Counted from the first letter of the stretch, positions 21,595 to 30,518 are shown. The stretch is DNA of 64,000 bases from Achromobacter pulmonis (GCF_902859765.1 NZ_CADIJV010000012.1:1-64000), one strand, 5' to 3'. Numbers and translations: made by a program. Notes: generated from the letters alone by a model not told the origin.

Positions 21595-22095
21595 ATGGAC
21601 GAAGCCTTTAGCCACCAACTGTCGATGACCATCCTGATGACGCCCGATATGGCGAATTTCTCGGGCAATGTGCACGGCGGAACCATCCTCAAGTACCTCG
21701 ACCAGGTCGCCTATGCCTGTGCCAGCCGCTATGCGGGCCAGTACGTCGTGACCCTGTCGGTCGACCAGGTCGTGTTCCGCGAACCGATCCACGTCGGCGA
21801 GCTGGTGACTTTCCTGGCGGCGGTGAACTACACCGGCCGCACCTCGATGGAAATCGGCATCAAGGTGGTGACCGAGGACATCCGCAAGAAGCTGGTGCGC
21901 CACACCAATAGCTGTTACTTCACGATGGTGGCGGTGGACGACCAGGGCGCGCCCACCGCGGTGCCGCCGCTGGCGCCGCGCAACCTCGAGGAAAAGCAGC
22001 GCTTCGAGGCCGCCCGCCTGCGCCGCGAACTGCGCCAGGAAATGGAACGGCGCCACGACGAGATCAAGCGCGAGACCACTCATGAAGGGGGTTGA
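21595..22095 (+). CDS. Acyl-CoA thioesterase (hotdog fold, YciA/BACH type)
   Basis: A 166-residue cytoplasmic thioesterase. The hotdog signature NFSGNVHGGTILKYLDQVAYACASRYAGQYVVTLSVDQVVF carries the catalytic region, and GELVTFLAAVNYTGRTSMEIGIKV is the second conserved strand pair. A charged, probably helical tail (about residues 128-166, EEKQRFEAARLRRELRQEMERR region) extends beyond the core. Hydrolyses medium- or long-chain acyl-CoA; the exact chain length is not readable. Two hairpins follow the stop. Confidence 0.9.
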   Translation: MDEAFSHQLSMTILMTPDMANFSGNVHGGTILKYLDQVAYACASRYAGQYVVTLSVDQVVFREPIHVGELVTFLAAVNYTGRTSMEIGIKVVTEDIRKKLVRHTNSCYFTMVAVDDQGAPTAVPPLAPRNLEEKQRFEAARLRRELRQEMERRHDEIKRETTHEGG

Positions 22096-22161
22096 GCGCC
22101 ACGCCGCGCGCTAGCTGCCCCCGAGAGGGCTGCCCGCCCTTGGGGCGGCCCGGCGAGGGGC

Positions 22162-22204
22162 GGCTATTCTTGCGACGGCCAGCGTTCGGGTCGCAAGAAT
22201 AGCC
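22162..22204. repeat. Perfect 15-bp inverted repeat (13-base loop)
   Basis: GGCTATTCTTGCGAC at 22162-22176 is matched exactly by its complement at 22190-22204. It lies in the gap between two convergent genes and 10 bp before a second hairpin. It could be a terminator without a T-run, a transcript-stabilising element or a binding site. Confidence 0.8.
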
Positions 22205-22213
22205 AACATGAAA

Positions 22214-22238
22214 AAACCGGGCCTTGAAGGCCCGGTTT
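22214..22238. terminator. Bidirectional rho-independent terminator
   Basis: AAACCGGGCC at 22214-22223 pairs with GGCCCGGTTT at 22229-22238 around a 5-base loop; A-rich and T-rich flanks (AAAAAA before, TTTCT after) allow it to work for both convergent genes. Confidence 0.9.
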
Positions 22239-22265
22239 CTCTTGGCGACGATGCCGCGCGGCGCG

Positions 22266-23285
22266 TCAGGCCCCCTCGGCCGCGCCCGGCGGGCGCGACG
22301 GCGACGGCGACGCCGTCACGGCCGGCTCGCGGTCGCGGCCCACCATGCGCTTGAGACCCAGCCACTGCTGCGCCCAGAAGCCCCGGCCGTAGTCGCGGCC
22401 GCCCAGTTCCGGCTGCTGATCATGGATGCCGGTGGGGCCGTAGCCGACGCCGAAGCGCGCCGAGCGGAACAGCACGTCCCAGACCGGGAACAGCGCGGCG
22501 AAGTTGTAGCCGCCGGCCGGCCCCGGGGTCGAGGCGTCGTAGGCGATGGAATGGTGATGGCGGTGAAAGCGCGGGCTGACCAGCAGGCGCTCGCCGATGG
22601 CGCCAAAGTGCATGCGCAGATTGGCGTGCGAGAAGCTCTGCGCCAGCTGGGTGATGGCCACGATCGCCACGAACTGCGCCGGCGGCACACCCACCAGCTG
22701 CGACACGAACACCACCACCACGTCGCGCAGCATGTCGTCCAGCAGGTGGTTGCGGTCGTCGCTCCAGATGGTCATCTGGCGCTGGCTGTGATGCACCGCG
22801 TGCAGCGCCCAGAGCCAGGCGAAACGGTGCTGGGCACGGTGGTACAGGTAGTCCACCAGATCGAACAGCAGCAGGTAGATGATCAGGCTGACCCAGGCCT
22901 GGTCGGTCACGCCGGGCCAGTACTGGTCGAGCTGGAACGGCGCGAAACCCCAGATGTGCAGTTGCCCGAAGATGCTGTCCCAGAATGGGTCGATGGTGAA
23001 AAACAGCGCCAGGCGGAACAGGCCCAGGCGGTGGATCAGGGTATAGATCACGTCGATGCCGATCTGGCGCCGGTCGACGACCGGCTCGACCGGGCGCAGG
23101 CGCTGCAGCGGGCCGAACACCAACACCAGCACGGCCACCTGCAGCAGGCCGACCAGCAGCCACATGGTGGCGTCATAGCCGTCCTCGATGAAATTGCTCA
23201 GGCCCAGGTGGAACAGCGCCGGCTGCACCAGGGTTTCGAACAGCCATTGCTGGCAGTTCCCGAACCATTGACTAAGCGTATCCAT
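22266..23285 (-). CDS. Fatty acid hydroxylase / sterol desaturase family membrane protein
   Basis: A 339-residue integral membrane protein with the three His clusters of the family: HRAQH (HxxxH), HAVHH (HxxHH) and HRHHH near residue 250, which bind a diiron centre. Membrane segments include WLLVGLLQVAVLVLVFGPL and WVSLIIYLLLFDLVDYLYH. The Pro/Ala/Ser-rich tail (PAVTASPSPSRPPGAAEGA) looks disordered. It starts 2 bp after the polysaccharide deacetylase stop, so it is cotranscribed with that gene. The lipid or alcohol substrate is unknown. Confidence 0.88.
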   Translation of the reverse strand: MDTLSQWFGNCQQWLFETLVQPALFHLGLSNFIEDGYDATMWLLVGLLQVAVLVLVFGPLQRLRPVEPVVDRRQIGIDVIYTLIHRLGLFRLALFFTIDPFWDSIFGQLHIWGFAPFQLDQYWPGVTDQAWVSLIIYLLLFDLVDYLYHRAQHRFAWLWALHAVHHSQRQMTIWSDDRNHLLDDMLRDVVVVFVSQLVGVPPAQFVAIVAITQLAQSFSHANLRMHFGAIGERLLVSPRFHRHHHSIAYDASTPGPAGGYNFAALFPVWDVLFRSARFGVGYGPTGIHDQQPELGGRDYGRGFWAQQWLGLKRMVGRDREPAVTASPSPSRPPGAAEGA

Positions 23286-23287
23286 GA

Positions 23288-24079
23288 TCAGTGATGCGTG
23301 GCGATCCAGTCGCGGTAAGCGGGATGCGTATCCAAGGTGGCAAAACAATACCCCTTGCGCTGCAGGCCTTCAATCAGCGGTTCCAGCACGGCCGGGGCCC
23401 AGGGGTCCTGGCGCGACCAGATGCCCAGGTGCGCCAGCAGGATGTCACCCGGCTTGATGGTGCGCAGCGCCTGCTCCAGCAGCCTGGCGTTGGGGTATTT
23501 GTCGCTGGGCAGTTCGTCGCCCAGGAAGCCGGCCGGCGCCCAGCCCACGTGCGCGTAACCGCAGGCCTTGGCCGCGCGCAGCAAGGCCGGCGAGGTCTTG
23601 CCCCCCGGCGCGCGGTACAGCGGCAGCATCTGCTTGCCGGTCATCTGCGTGAAACGGGTGGCGGAACGCTTGATCTCGGCGCAGTACTGCTCGGCCGTCC
23701 AGGTCTGGCGCTTGCCGGCGTCGGGGCCGGCGCTGGGTTTGACGCGGAACTTGCCATCCGGCAGGTCGCCCTGCCAGTAGACGTGGTCGTAGGTGTGCGA
23801 GCCAAACACGTGGCCCTCGGCGGCGCGCGCCCTCCACCAGGGCGCCCAGTGGTCGTCCAGGCTGCTGCCGTCGGTCAGGGTGCGCTCGTTGGCCAGGAAG
23901 AACGTGACCTTGACGTGATGGCGCGCCAGCACCTCGGCGATCAGCGGCGCCACGCCCATGTGGCCGGTGTCGAAGGTCAGGTAGACCGGCTTGTCACAGG
24001 ACGCCGGGGCCGCCGTGGCGGCCTGCGCCGCCAGCGCCAGGCAGACGGCGGCGGCCAGCCGTTCAGCGGGTCGGCGCAT
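23288..24079 (-). CDS. Exported polysaccharide deacetylase-like (NodB fold) protein
   Basis: A 263-residue protein with signal peptide (MRRPAERLAAAVCLALAAQAATA). The NodB motifs are visible: LTFDTGH, with Thr-Gly in place of the common Asp-Gly, then GSHTYDH (metal His residues) and YRAPGGKTSPALL. ILLAHLGIW near the C-terminus is the motif 5 region. The first metal Asp of the usual TFDDG is partly altered (TFDTG), so activity or specificity may differ. It overlaps the upstream beta-propeller gene by 17 bp and touches the hydroxylase gene downstream. Confidence 0.85.
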   Translation of the reverse strand: MRRPAERLAAAVCLALAAQAATAAPASCDKPVYLTFDTGHMGVAPLIAEVLARHHVKVTFFLANERTLTDGSSLDDHWAPWWRARAAEGHVFGSHTYDHVYWQGDLPDGKFRVKPSAGPDAGKRQTWTAEQYCAEIKRSATRFTQMTGKQMLPLYRAPGGKTSPALLRAAKACGYAHVGWAPAGFLGDELPSDKYPNARLLEQALRTIKPGDILLAHLGIWSRQDPWAPAVLEPLIEGLQRKGYCFATLDTHPAYRDWIATHH

Positions 24080-25052
24080 GGTTCAGCGTCCAGACGCCGT
24101 GCGGCGATTTGCCGACATTGACCTGCTTGACGACTTTCTTCTGCTCCAGGTCCACCACGGAGAGCTTGCGGGCCCAGCGCGAGGTGACCAGCAGGGTCTT
24201 GCCGTCAGCCAGCACGTCCATGCAGTCGGGACCGCCCGGCACCGGGAAGGTATCGACCACCGCCAGCGTCTGCATGTCGATGCGGCTGATGGAGTTGGCG
24301 GTGCGGTTGCTGACAAACAGGTGGCGGTGGTCGCCCTGGGCGCGGAAGGCGTGCGCGCCGGCGGCGGTCTTGATGCGCGAAATCAGCTTGGCCGGGCCCT
24401 TGCTGACGTCATAGGCCTCGACGTAGGAATCGCCGGTCAGCGCCACCAGCAGCGTCTTCTGGTCGGGCGTGAGGAACACGTCGGCCGGCGTCTTGCCCAC
24501 CGAAACGGTCCACTTGGGCGTCTGCGTGGCCAGGTCGATGGCGATGAGCTGATCGCTGTCCTGCAACGTGACGTACGCCGTGGTGCTCTTGGCGTCGATC
24601 ATGATGTGGCTGGGCGTCTTGCCGGCCGGGATGCGCTTGACCAGTTTCAGGTCGAAGCCCTTTTCCAGCGGCTGCCAGGCGTAGATGTCGATGTGGTCCA
24701 GGCGGTTGGCCGCCGTGACGAACCACTTCATGTCCGGCGAGAACTGCAGCTGGTAGGGATCGACAATGCCGGTCAGGGTGCGCTGCACTTCGCCGGTCTT
24801 GGGATCCATCAGCGTGATCGAATCGCCGGTGGCATTGGCCACCATCAGCGACTTCCGGTCAGGCGTGAGATACAGGTGGTGCGGTTCCTTGCCGGTGGGA
24901 ACACGCCGCAGTTCGGTGTAGGTGGCCGGATCGACGATGCTGACGTTCGCATCCAGGGAATTCAGGACAAAAATCGGGGCCGACGCCGCGACGGCGCTGA
25001 GCGCCATCCCTGCGCCGAAAATGGCGCAGCGGACAAAATGCAAGGGATTCAA
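24063..25052 (-). CDS. YncE-like beta-propeller protein, exported
   Basis: A 329-residue protein with an N-terminal hydrophobic export segment (IFGAGMALSAVAASA). The rest is a seven-bladed propeller of YVTN-like repeats: IFVLNSLDANVSIVDPATYTELRRVPTGKEPHHLYLTPDRK, SLMVANATGDSITLMDPKTGEV, HLFVSNRTANSISRIDMQTLAVV and TLLVTSRWARKLSVVDLEQKKVV are four clear blades. Such propellers bind partner proteins or ligands in the periplasm. It is the first gene of the propeller-deacetylase-hydroxylase unit, which suggests a joint envelope task of unknown nature. Confidence 0.86.
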   Translation of the reverse strand: MNPLHFVRCAIFGAGMALSAVAASAPIFVLNSLDANVSIVDPATYTELRRVPTGKEPHHLYLTPDRKSLMVANATGDSITLMDPKTGEVQRTLTGIVDPYQLQFSPDMKWFVTAANRLDHIDIYAWQPLEKGFDLKLVKRIPAGKTPSHIMIDAKSTTAYVTLQDSDQLIAIDLATQTPKWTVSVGKTPADVFLTPDQKTLLVALTGDSYVEAYDVSKGPAKLISRIKTAAGAHAFRAQGDHRHLFVSNRTANSISRIDMQTLAVVDTFPVPGGPDCMDVLADGKTLLVTSRWARKLSVVDLEQKKVVKQVNVGKSPHGVWTLNHAPTR

Positions 25053-25331
25053 TTTCCAGGTCCGACAAAAGGGGATCGGGCACCGATCCCGGCGGCTGCC
25101 ATTTTGGCATAGCCGCCTGTCAAAAAACCGTAAGTCGGCGCCGGGTCGGCAAACCCGAAAGCGTGTTGCCGCCCCGCAACAGGCGGGGATTTATCCGATC
25201 GCAACAATCGCAAAAAAACATTGCTGGCCAGCCGCGCGACTCGGCCGAAAGCCGTACTGGATCGCGCCAGGGCGCCGCCCTATACTGGACCTGCCCTTGC
25301 TGGACGTTCCTTTTCCCAAAGGAGACGCAAC

Positions 25332-25769
25332 ATGTACAGGCATCTGCTCATCGCCGTGGACGGCTCGCTGCTGTCCGAATCGGCCTTCAAGAAAGCGCTC
25401 GCGTTCGCCAAGGAAATGAACGCGACGGTCACCCTGCTGCGCGCCATCCCTGAAGACCACCTGACCATCTACCAGGCGGAAATGCTGGGCGCCCACCAGG
25501 CCCAGCACACCGACCAGGCCCGCAAAAACGCCACCGCCTACCTCGAAGGCCTTGAAGCCGAGGCGCGCCACGCGCTGGTGCCGTGCGACACCGCCGTGGT
25601 GATCAACGACCATCCGCACGAAGCCATCGTCGACACCGCGCAGCAGCGCGGCTGCGACCTGATCGTGATGGGGTCGCACGGCCGCCACGGCATGACCGGC
25701 TTCCTGCTGGGCAGCGAAACCCAGCGCGTGCTGGCGCGCACCAAGTTGCCGGTGTTGGTGTTCCGCTAG
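25332..25769 (+). CDS. Universal stress protein (UspA family)
   Basis: A 145-residue single UspA domain. The opening MYRHLLIAVDGSLLSESAFKKALAFAKEM and the nucleotide-binding block VMGSHGRHGMTGFLLGSETQRVLARTKLPVLVFR (G-2x-G-9x-G-S/T) are intact, so ATP binding is expected. AGGAGACGCAAC precedes the ATG, and TATACT at 25281-25286 could be its -10. The 279-bp gap to the divergent propeller gene holds a GC hairpin-like stretch but no gene. Confidence 0.93.
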   Translation: MYRHLLIAVDGSLLSESAFKKALAFAKEMNATVTLLRAIPEDHLTIYQAEMLGAHQAQHTDQARKNATAYLEGLEAEARHALVPCDTAVVINDHPHEAIVDTAQQRGCDLIVMGSHGRHGMTGFLLGSETQRVLARTKLPVLVFR

Positions 25770-25833
25770 CGGGCGTTCCCGAGGCTGCCGCGCGGCGGCG
25801 CCTTTCCGGGCTGACGGCGCCGGGCCGCCGCGG

Positions 25834-26850
25834 CTACGGCATCACGGCCGTGGCCGGCGCGTGCTGGAAGGTGAAGCTGTCGGCGTAGACGTGGTCCAGG
25901 CTGGCGCCGCGCCCTGCCAGCAACGCGGTCGCCTCGCTGATCATGGCCGGCGCGCCGCACAGGTAGAAGGCGTGCTCGGACAGGTCGGCATGGTCCGCCA
26001 CCACCGCCTGCTGCACGTGGCCACGCCGTCCCCGCCAATCGGCACTGGCGCGCGACAGCACCGGAACGAAGTTGAATTCGTACAGGCGCCCGGCCCAACT
26101 CTCGATCACGTCGCGCAGATACAGGTCGGCCTCGGTGCGCATGCCCCAGTAGAGCGTCACCGGCGGGCAATCTTCATTGTCCAGCAGCGATTCCAGGATG
26201 GCCTTGATCGGCGCGATGCCCGTGCCAGTGGCCATCATGATCATGGGCCGCCAGTCTTGCTCGTGATAGCTGAACACCCCCAGCGGCGCTTCGATCTCGA
26301 GCGTCGCGCCAGGCCGTGCCTGGCCCAGCCAATGATCGGTATAGCGGCCGCCGGGAATGCGCCGCACATGGAAATCGAGCCGGTTGGCGGCCGGCGCCGA
26401 CGCCATCGAGAAGCTGCGGGTGGCGCCGTCGGGCAGCACCACGTTCATGTACTGGCCGGGCGCATAGTCCAGCGGCGTGTCCGGCGGCAGCGCCAGCGTC
26501 AGGTGGATGACGTCGTCGCACAGCGCCGTGATCTCCTGCACGCTGGCCGCCAGGCGGCGGGGCTCGGCGAACGGGCGCGGATTCGGCACGCTGATGCACA
26601 GGTCGCCGCAAGGCCGCGCCTGGCAGGCCAGGGCATAACCCTGCGCCGCCTCTTGCGGCGTCAGCGCCATGGGGAATTCCTCATACGTGACGGCGCCTTC
26701 GGCCAGCTTGACGCGGCAGGTGCCGCAGCCGCCGAAGGTACATTCGTGCGGCAGCCGGATCGCGGCGCGCTCGGCCGCCTGCAACACGGATTCATCCGGT
26801 TCGACCATGAAGGCCTGTCCGGTTTCGAGGATCTGCACGCGATATGCCAT
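25834..26850 (-). CDS. [2Fe-2S]/FAD/NAD oxidoreductase (oxygenase reductase type)
   Basis: A 338-residue electron-transfer protein with the order ferredoxin - FAD domain - NAD domain. Plant-type cluster ligands are Cys37, Cys42, Cys45 and Cys76 (HECTFGGCGTC and LACQ). FAD binding shows as RSFSMASAP, NAD binding as ATGTGIAPIKAI, and the C-terminal FYLCGAPAMI block is typical. Databases often label such proteins CDP-6-deoxy-delta-3,4-glucoseen reductase, but the same layout serves ring-hydroxylating and soluble oxygenases. It lies 13 bp behind the GlcG-like gene. In this locus it is the natural electron source for the two free ferredoxins and the diiron protein at 33-34 kb; that role is inferred. 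Confidence 0.88.
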   Translation of the reverse strand: MAYRVQILETGQAFMVEPDESVLQAAERAAIRLPHECTFGGCGTCRVKLAEGAVTYEEFPMALTPQEAAQGYALACQARPCGDLCISVPNPRPFAEPRRLAASVQEITALCDDVIHLTLALPPDTPLDYAPGQYMNVVLPDGATRSFSMASAPAANRLDFHVRRIPGGRYTDHWLGQARPGATLEIEAPLGVFSYHEQDWRPMIMMATGTGIAPIKAILESLLDNEDCPPVTLYWGMRTEADLYLRDVIESWAGRLYEFNFVPVLSRASADWRGRRGHVQQAVVADHADLSEHAFYLCGAPAMISEATALLAGRGASLDHVYADSFTFQHAPATAVMP

Positions 26851-26863
26851 GACCGCCAGCCGC

Positions 26864-27343
26864 CTATTTCTTGATGTCGGCCTGCACCAGCACTTTCATG
26901 CCGCGCGGCTCCAGCAGTTCGGCCAGCGCGGTCAGCGCCGCCAGCCCCGCCTGGGTATCCTGCTCGCCATTGCCGCCGCTCAGGCCGACGCCGCCGATCA
27001 CCTCGTCATTGACCACGATCGGAAAGCCGCCCACGAACGCGGCGAACTTGCCCTCGAAGCTCCACTGGATGCCAAAGGCCTCATTGCCCGGCAGGGCGGG
27101 GCCGTTGGGCGGGGTCGTGAACAGGTGCGTGGAGCGCTTGTGCCCGGCCGCCGTGAAGGCCTTGTTCCAGGCGATCTGCGGGCCGGTGATGCGGGCGCCG
27201 TCCATGCGTTCCAGCGCGATCGGATAGCCGCCATCGTCGACGATGCATACCGATTCGAGCACGCCGATCTGCTCCGAACGGGCTATGGCCGCGCGCACCA
27301 TGAGACGCGCTTCTTCGAGTTCCAGGCGATATATCTGCTTCAT
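26864..27343 (-). CDS. GlcG/HbpS-like (DUF336) protein
   Basis: A 159-residue protein of the haem-degrading/GlcG family: MKQIYRLELEEARLMVRAAIARSEQIGV, CIVDDGGYPIALERMDGARI, and the Gly-rich end GGFPIVVNDEVIGGVGLSGGNGEQD. Members bind haem or cobalamin, or act as small accessory proteins in oxidative pathways such as glycolate or diol use. GGAGCAAGGAC precedes the ATG. It lies 21 bp behind the aldehyde dehydrogenase and 13 bp before the reductase, so it belongs to the same operon. Confidence 0.87.
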   Translation of the reverse strand: MKQIYRLELEEARLMVRAAIARSEQIGVLESVCIVDDGGYPIALERMDGARITGPQIAWNKAFTAAGHKRSTHLFTTPPNGPALPGNEAFGIQWSFEGKFAAFVGGFPIVVNDEVIGGVGLSGGNGEQDTQAGLAALTALAELLEPRGMKVLVQADIKK

Positions 27344-27364
27344 GTCCTTGCTCCAGGTGGGCCG

Positions 27365-28825
27365 TCAGCCGGCGCGGTAGACGGTCTTGATCTGCGTGTA
27401 GAACTCCAATCCGACGCGGCCCGATTCGCGGAACGTCGAGGTGCTGGAGCTTTTCAGGCCGCCGAACGGGGCGTTGATGAGGTTGCCGGTGGTGGTGCGG
27501 TTGATCTTGACGGTGCCGGCCTGGATGTCGCGGGCAAAGCGATGGGCATAGCGCGCATCCGTGGTGGCGATGGCGGCCGACAGACCGTACTCGGTGTCGT
27601 TGGCGCAGGCGATGGCCTCGTCGTAGCCATCCACCGCGATCAGCGCCAGCACCGGGCCGAAGATTTCCTCGCGCGCGATCCGCATCTGCTGCGTCACGTC
27701 GGCGAACAGGGCCGGCGTCACGAAATAGCCGTGGTCGAAGCCCGGGCCTTGCAGGCGCTCGCCGCCGGTCAGGTGGGTCGCTTCCTGCTTGCCCAACGCG
27801 ATATAGCTCAGCACCGTATCGAGCTGCTTGCGCGTGGCCAGCGGCCCCAGGTCGAAATTGCCGTCCAGGCCGTTGCCGATGGTCAGCTTGCCCATGCGCG
27901 CCAGCAGCTTGTCGGTGAACGCCGCCATCACCTTGCGGTCGACCAGCAGCCGGCTGGTGCCGGTGCAGGCCTGGCCGCTGAGCGAAAAGCCGCCCTTGAC
28001 CGCCAGATCCACCGCGCGGTCCAGGTCCGCGTCCGCCAGCACGATCAGCGGGTTCTTGCCGCCCAGTTCCATCTGCGTGCGCGTGGTCAGACCGGCGCCG
28101 CGGTGGATCTGTTCACCGGCGGCGGTCGAGCCGGTGAAGGAGATGGCGCGCACCGCCGGCGCGGTGGTGATGGCCTGGCCCACCTGCGAGGCCGGGCCGG
28201 TGAGGAAATTCAGCACCCCGGGCGGCAGGCCGGCGTCGACAAACGCCTCGGCCAGCCGGTAACCGCTCAATGGCGCATCGGATGAGGGCTTGAACACCAC
28301 CGTGTTGCCGGTGATGAGCGCCGGCGCGATCTTGCGGGCCGGAATCGAGATGGGGAAATTCCATGGCGAGATCACCGTGACCACGCCCAGCGGTTCGCGC
28401 TGGCTGTAGACCACCATGTCGGGATCGTCATTGACGAAGGTCTCGCCCGTGAACGACTGCCCCTCCACGGCGTAGAAACGCAGGGTCTGGGCCGAGCGCA
28501 GCACTTCGTCGCGCGCCAGCCCGAGGCTCTTGCCTTCCTCGCGGGTCAATTCCCGCGCCACGCTGTCGGCCCGGTCTTCCAGGATCTGGGCCGCGCGAAA
28601 CAGGATGGCGGCGCGCTTGGAGATCGGCGTGTCGCGCCAGGCGGCGAACGCGTTGGCGGCGGCCGCCACCGCGCGGGCGGCATCGGCCGCGTCCGATTGC
28701 TGAAAGTGCCCCACCACGTCCGACGTGTCGGCGGGGTTCAGGTTGGGCGCCGTAGCGCCCGAGGCGCACGCCACCCATTCACCGCCGATGTAGTTGAGAA
28801 ATGCCTGCTGCGAGAGATCGTCCAC
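27365..28825 (-). CDS. NAD(P)-dependent aldehyde dehydrogenase (semialdehyde dehydrogenase-like)
   Basis: About 486 residues from a GTG start (VDDLSQQAFLNYIGGEW), preferred because AAGGA lies at a workable distance and family homology begins there; the open frame extends to an ATG at 28894, but that ATG touches the GTATAC site. Motifs: SPWNFPISIPARKIAPAL, FTGSTAAGEQI, MELGGKNPLIVLADADLD and the catalytic Cys in GQACTGTSR. Overall pattern is closest to 2-oxoglutarate-semialdehyde dehydrogenases (DTPISKRAAILFRAA, EVLRSAQTLRFYAVEGQ). It presumably oxidises an aldehyde produced by the pathway of this locus. Confidence 0.9.
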   Translation of the reverse strand: MDDLSQQAFLNYIGGEWVACASGATAPNLNPADTSDVVGHFQQSDAADAARAVAAAANAFAAWRDTPISKRAAILFRAAQILEDRADSVARELTREEGKSLGLARDEVLRSAQTLRFYAVEGQSFTGETFVNDDPDMVVYSQREPLGVVTVISPWNFPISIPARKIAPALITGNTVVFKPSSDAPLSGYRLAEAFVDAGLPPGVLNFLTGPASQVGQAITTAPAVRAISFTGSTAAGEQIHRGAGLTTRTQMELGGKNPLIVLADADLDRAVDLAVKGGFSLSGQACTGTSRLLVDRKVMAAFTDKLLARMGKLTIGNGLDGNFDLGPLATRKQLDTVLSYIALGKQEATHLTGGERLQGPGFDHGYFVTPALFADVTQQMRIAREEIFGPVLALIAVDGYDEAIACANDTEYGLSAAIATTDARYAHRFARDIQAGTVKINRTTTGNLINAPFGGLKSSSTSTFRESGRVGLEFYTQIKTVYRAG

Positions 28826-28886
28826 GGAGGTTGTTCCTTTGCCGGGCTGGCCGGAATGCCCGGAAATTGGCCGTCTTAGGTAATTT

Positions 28887-28901
28887 CTGAACATTGTATA
28901 C
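28887..28901 (-). promoter_or_regulatory. GTATAC-type operator/promoter site of the aldehyde dehydrogenase operon
   Basis: CTGAACATTGTATAC. The same 15 bases, with two changes, lie before the diiron-protein operon (34211-34225). On the coding strand it reads GTATACAATGTTCAG, with TACAAT as a possible -10. It is about 60-75 bp ahead of the GTG start. The local GntR/FCD regulator is the likely binder, by inference. Confidence 0.6.
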
Positions 28902-28943
28902 TTTAATCCGTTTGATTCGATCCACGTAAACCCGAACCCGCCC

Positions 28944-30476
28944 TCAGCCCCAGATCAGCACGGCGCAGATGGTGGACACGCATAGCGCCAGCACGACGGG
29001 CAATAGCAGCGCCCGCACCAGCGACAACACATGCACCCGCGCGAACCCCGCCACCGCGATCAGCGATGACCAGGCGATCAGCGTGCCGCCGCCGGTCCAG
29101 ACCGCGCCCATCTGCCCGACCGCCGCCAGGGTCGCCGGGTCCACACCTACCACCGGTCCGAGCGCGCCCGAGAGCGTGCCGGTCAACGGCAGGCCGGCGA
29201 AGCCCGACCCGTCAATGCCGGTGATCATGCCCACCAGCAACACGCCGAACGCCACCAGGAAGTGGTTTTCCGGAATCAGGTGCTGCCCGGCCGAAATCAC
29301 TTCGAACAGCAGGCCCGGCGCCTGCGCTTGCGGCATGCCCAGAATCTGCGCGGCGGTCTCGTTGGCGCCGATGAAGAAAAACCCCGCGATGGGCAACACC
29401 GAGCCCATTGCCTTGAAGGCGAACACGAAACCATCGGTGACGTGCTCGGGGCAGACGTCGAGCATCTTGCGCGGCCCCTCGGCGGCCAGCGTCACCAGCA
29501 TCATCACCACGAACGCCACACCGCCCACCAGCGCCGCCGCGTCGCCGCCGCGCAGGGCCGGCAGCGCCGGGAACAGCCGCGGCAGCACCATCACCGCGAT
29601 CACGCCCAGGAAAGCCAGCGGCGTCACCACCGCGAACACCCGCGACCAGCGCACCCGGCGTCGCTCCTCGTCGTCCAGCCCGGGGCCGCGCGGCAGCGCC
29701 GGGTTGGCGCCCATGGTGCCGCGCGCCAGCTCGGCCTTGTCGAACGAACCGGAATGCTCGATCTCGGCCAGGCTGCCGTCCTGCGCCCGCGCCTGCCAGG
29801 CCGACAACAGGCGCGCGTCGGCCGGCACGATGTGCTTGCGTATCAACAGATAGGCCGCCGTCAACGCCACCGCTCCGGTGATCAGCGACAGCACCAGCGC
29901 CCGGTCCGCCACCACCGCGGCGCTGACGGCGGCGCCGGCAGCCTTGGCGCTGATGCCCGGCGCCACGCCGATCACGTAGTCCGACGACAGCGCCATGCCC
30001 TGCCCGGCGATGGCGATCGCCATGGCCCCCGCCAGCGGCGGCAGCCCGGCCGCGATGGCCGCGGGCAGCAGGATCGCCGACACCAGCGGCACCGCCGGCG
30101 TGGGCCAGAAGAACAGCGAGATCACATACGTACAGAGGGCGATGATGATGAACGACGAGTGCCCGCCGCGCATCACCCGCCGGAATGGCTGCACCATGCG
30201 CACGTCCGCCTGCAGCGTCTTGAGCGCATTGAGCAGGGCGGTCATGAAAGTGATCACCAAGAAAATATTGAAGAGCTCTTTGGCGGCCACGAAGCTGGCC
30301 GAGAAAATCCCGATCAGCGCGCTGATCGGATTGCCGGTGATGGCCAGCACGACCAGGAAAGTGCCGATCACCGACGGCACCACCACATTGGCCCGCAGAA
30401 TCATCGTCAGGATGATCGCGGCGACGCTGATCAGGTACATCCAGTGAGCGGCGTTGAGCACGACGTCCGATTGCAT
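28944..30476 (-). CDS. Polytopic membrane permease (ion transporter superfamily-like, probable organic anion uptake)
   Basis: A 510-residue integral membrane protein with about 12 hydrophobic segments, e.g. WMYLISVAAIILTMILRANVVV, VIGTFLVVLAITGNPISALIGIFSASF, FIIIALCTYVISLFFWPTPAVPLVSAILLPAAIAAGLPPLAGA, and the paired TGIDGSGFAGLPLTG and AVWTGGGTLIAWSSL re-entrant-like loops. The layout resembles DcuC/CitM-type carriers, but I cannot name the family with certainty. A cytoplasmic loop of about 65 residues lies near the middle. AAGGGGAATAGCGC precedes the ATG. Its promoter overlaps a GTATAC site, so it is probably coregulated with the diiron locus and may import its substrate. Confidence 0.75.
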   Translation of the reverse strand: MQSDVVLNAAHWMYLISVAAIILTMILRANVVVPSVIGTFLVVLAITGNPISALIGIFSASFVAAKELFNIFLVITFMTALLNALKTLQADVRMVQPFRRVMRGGHSSFIIIALCTYVISLFFWPTPAVPLVSAILLPAAIAAGLPPLAGAMAIAIAGQGMALSSDYVIGVAPGISAKAAGAAVSAAVVADRALVLSLITGAVALTAAYLLIRKHIVPADARLLSAWQARAQDGSLAEIEHSGSFDKAELARGTMGANPALPRGPGLDDEERRRVRWSRVFAVVTPLAFLGVIAVMVLPRLFPALPALRGGDAAALVGGVAFVVMMLVTLAAEGPRKMLDVCPEHVTDGFVFAFKAMGSVLPIAGFFFIGANETAAQILGMPQAQAPGLLFEVISAGQHLIPENHFLVAFGVLLVGMITGIDGSGFAGLPLTGTLSGALGPVVGVDPATLAAVGQMGAVWTGGGTLIAWSSLIAVAGFARVHVLSLVRALLLPVVLALCVSTICAVLIWG

Positions 30477-30518
30477 GCGCTATTCCCCTTGTCTACGTGG
30501 CTGTTAAGTCGCCACGTC

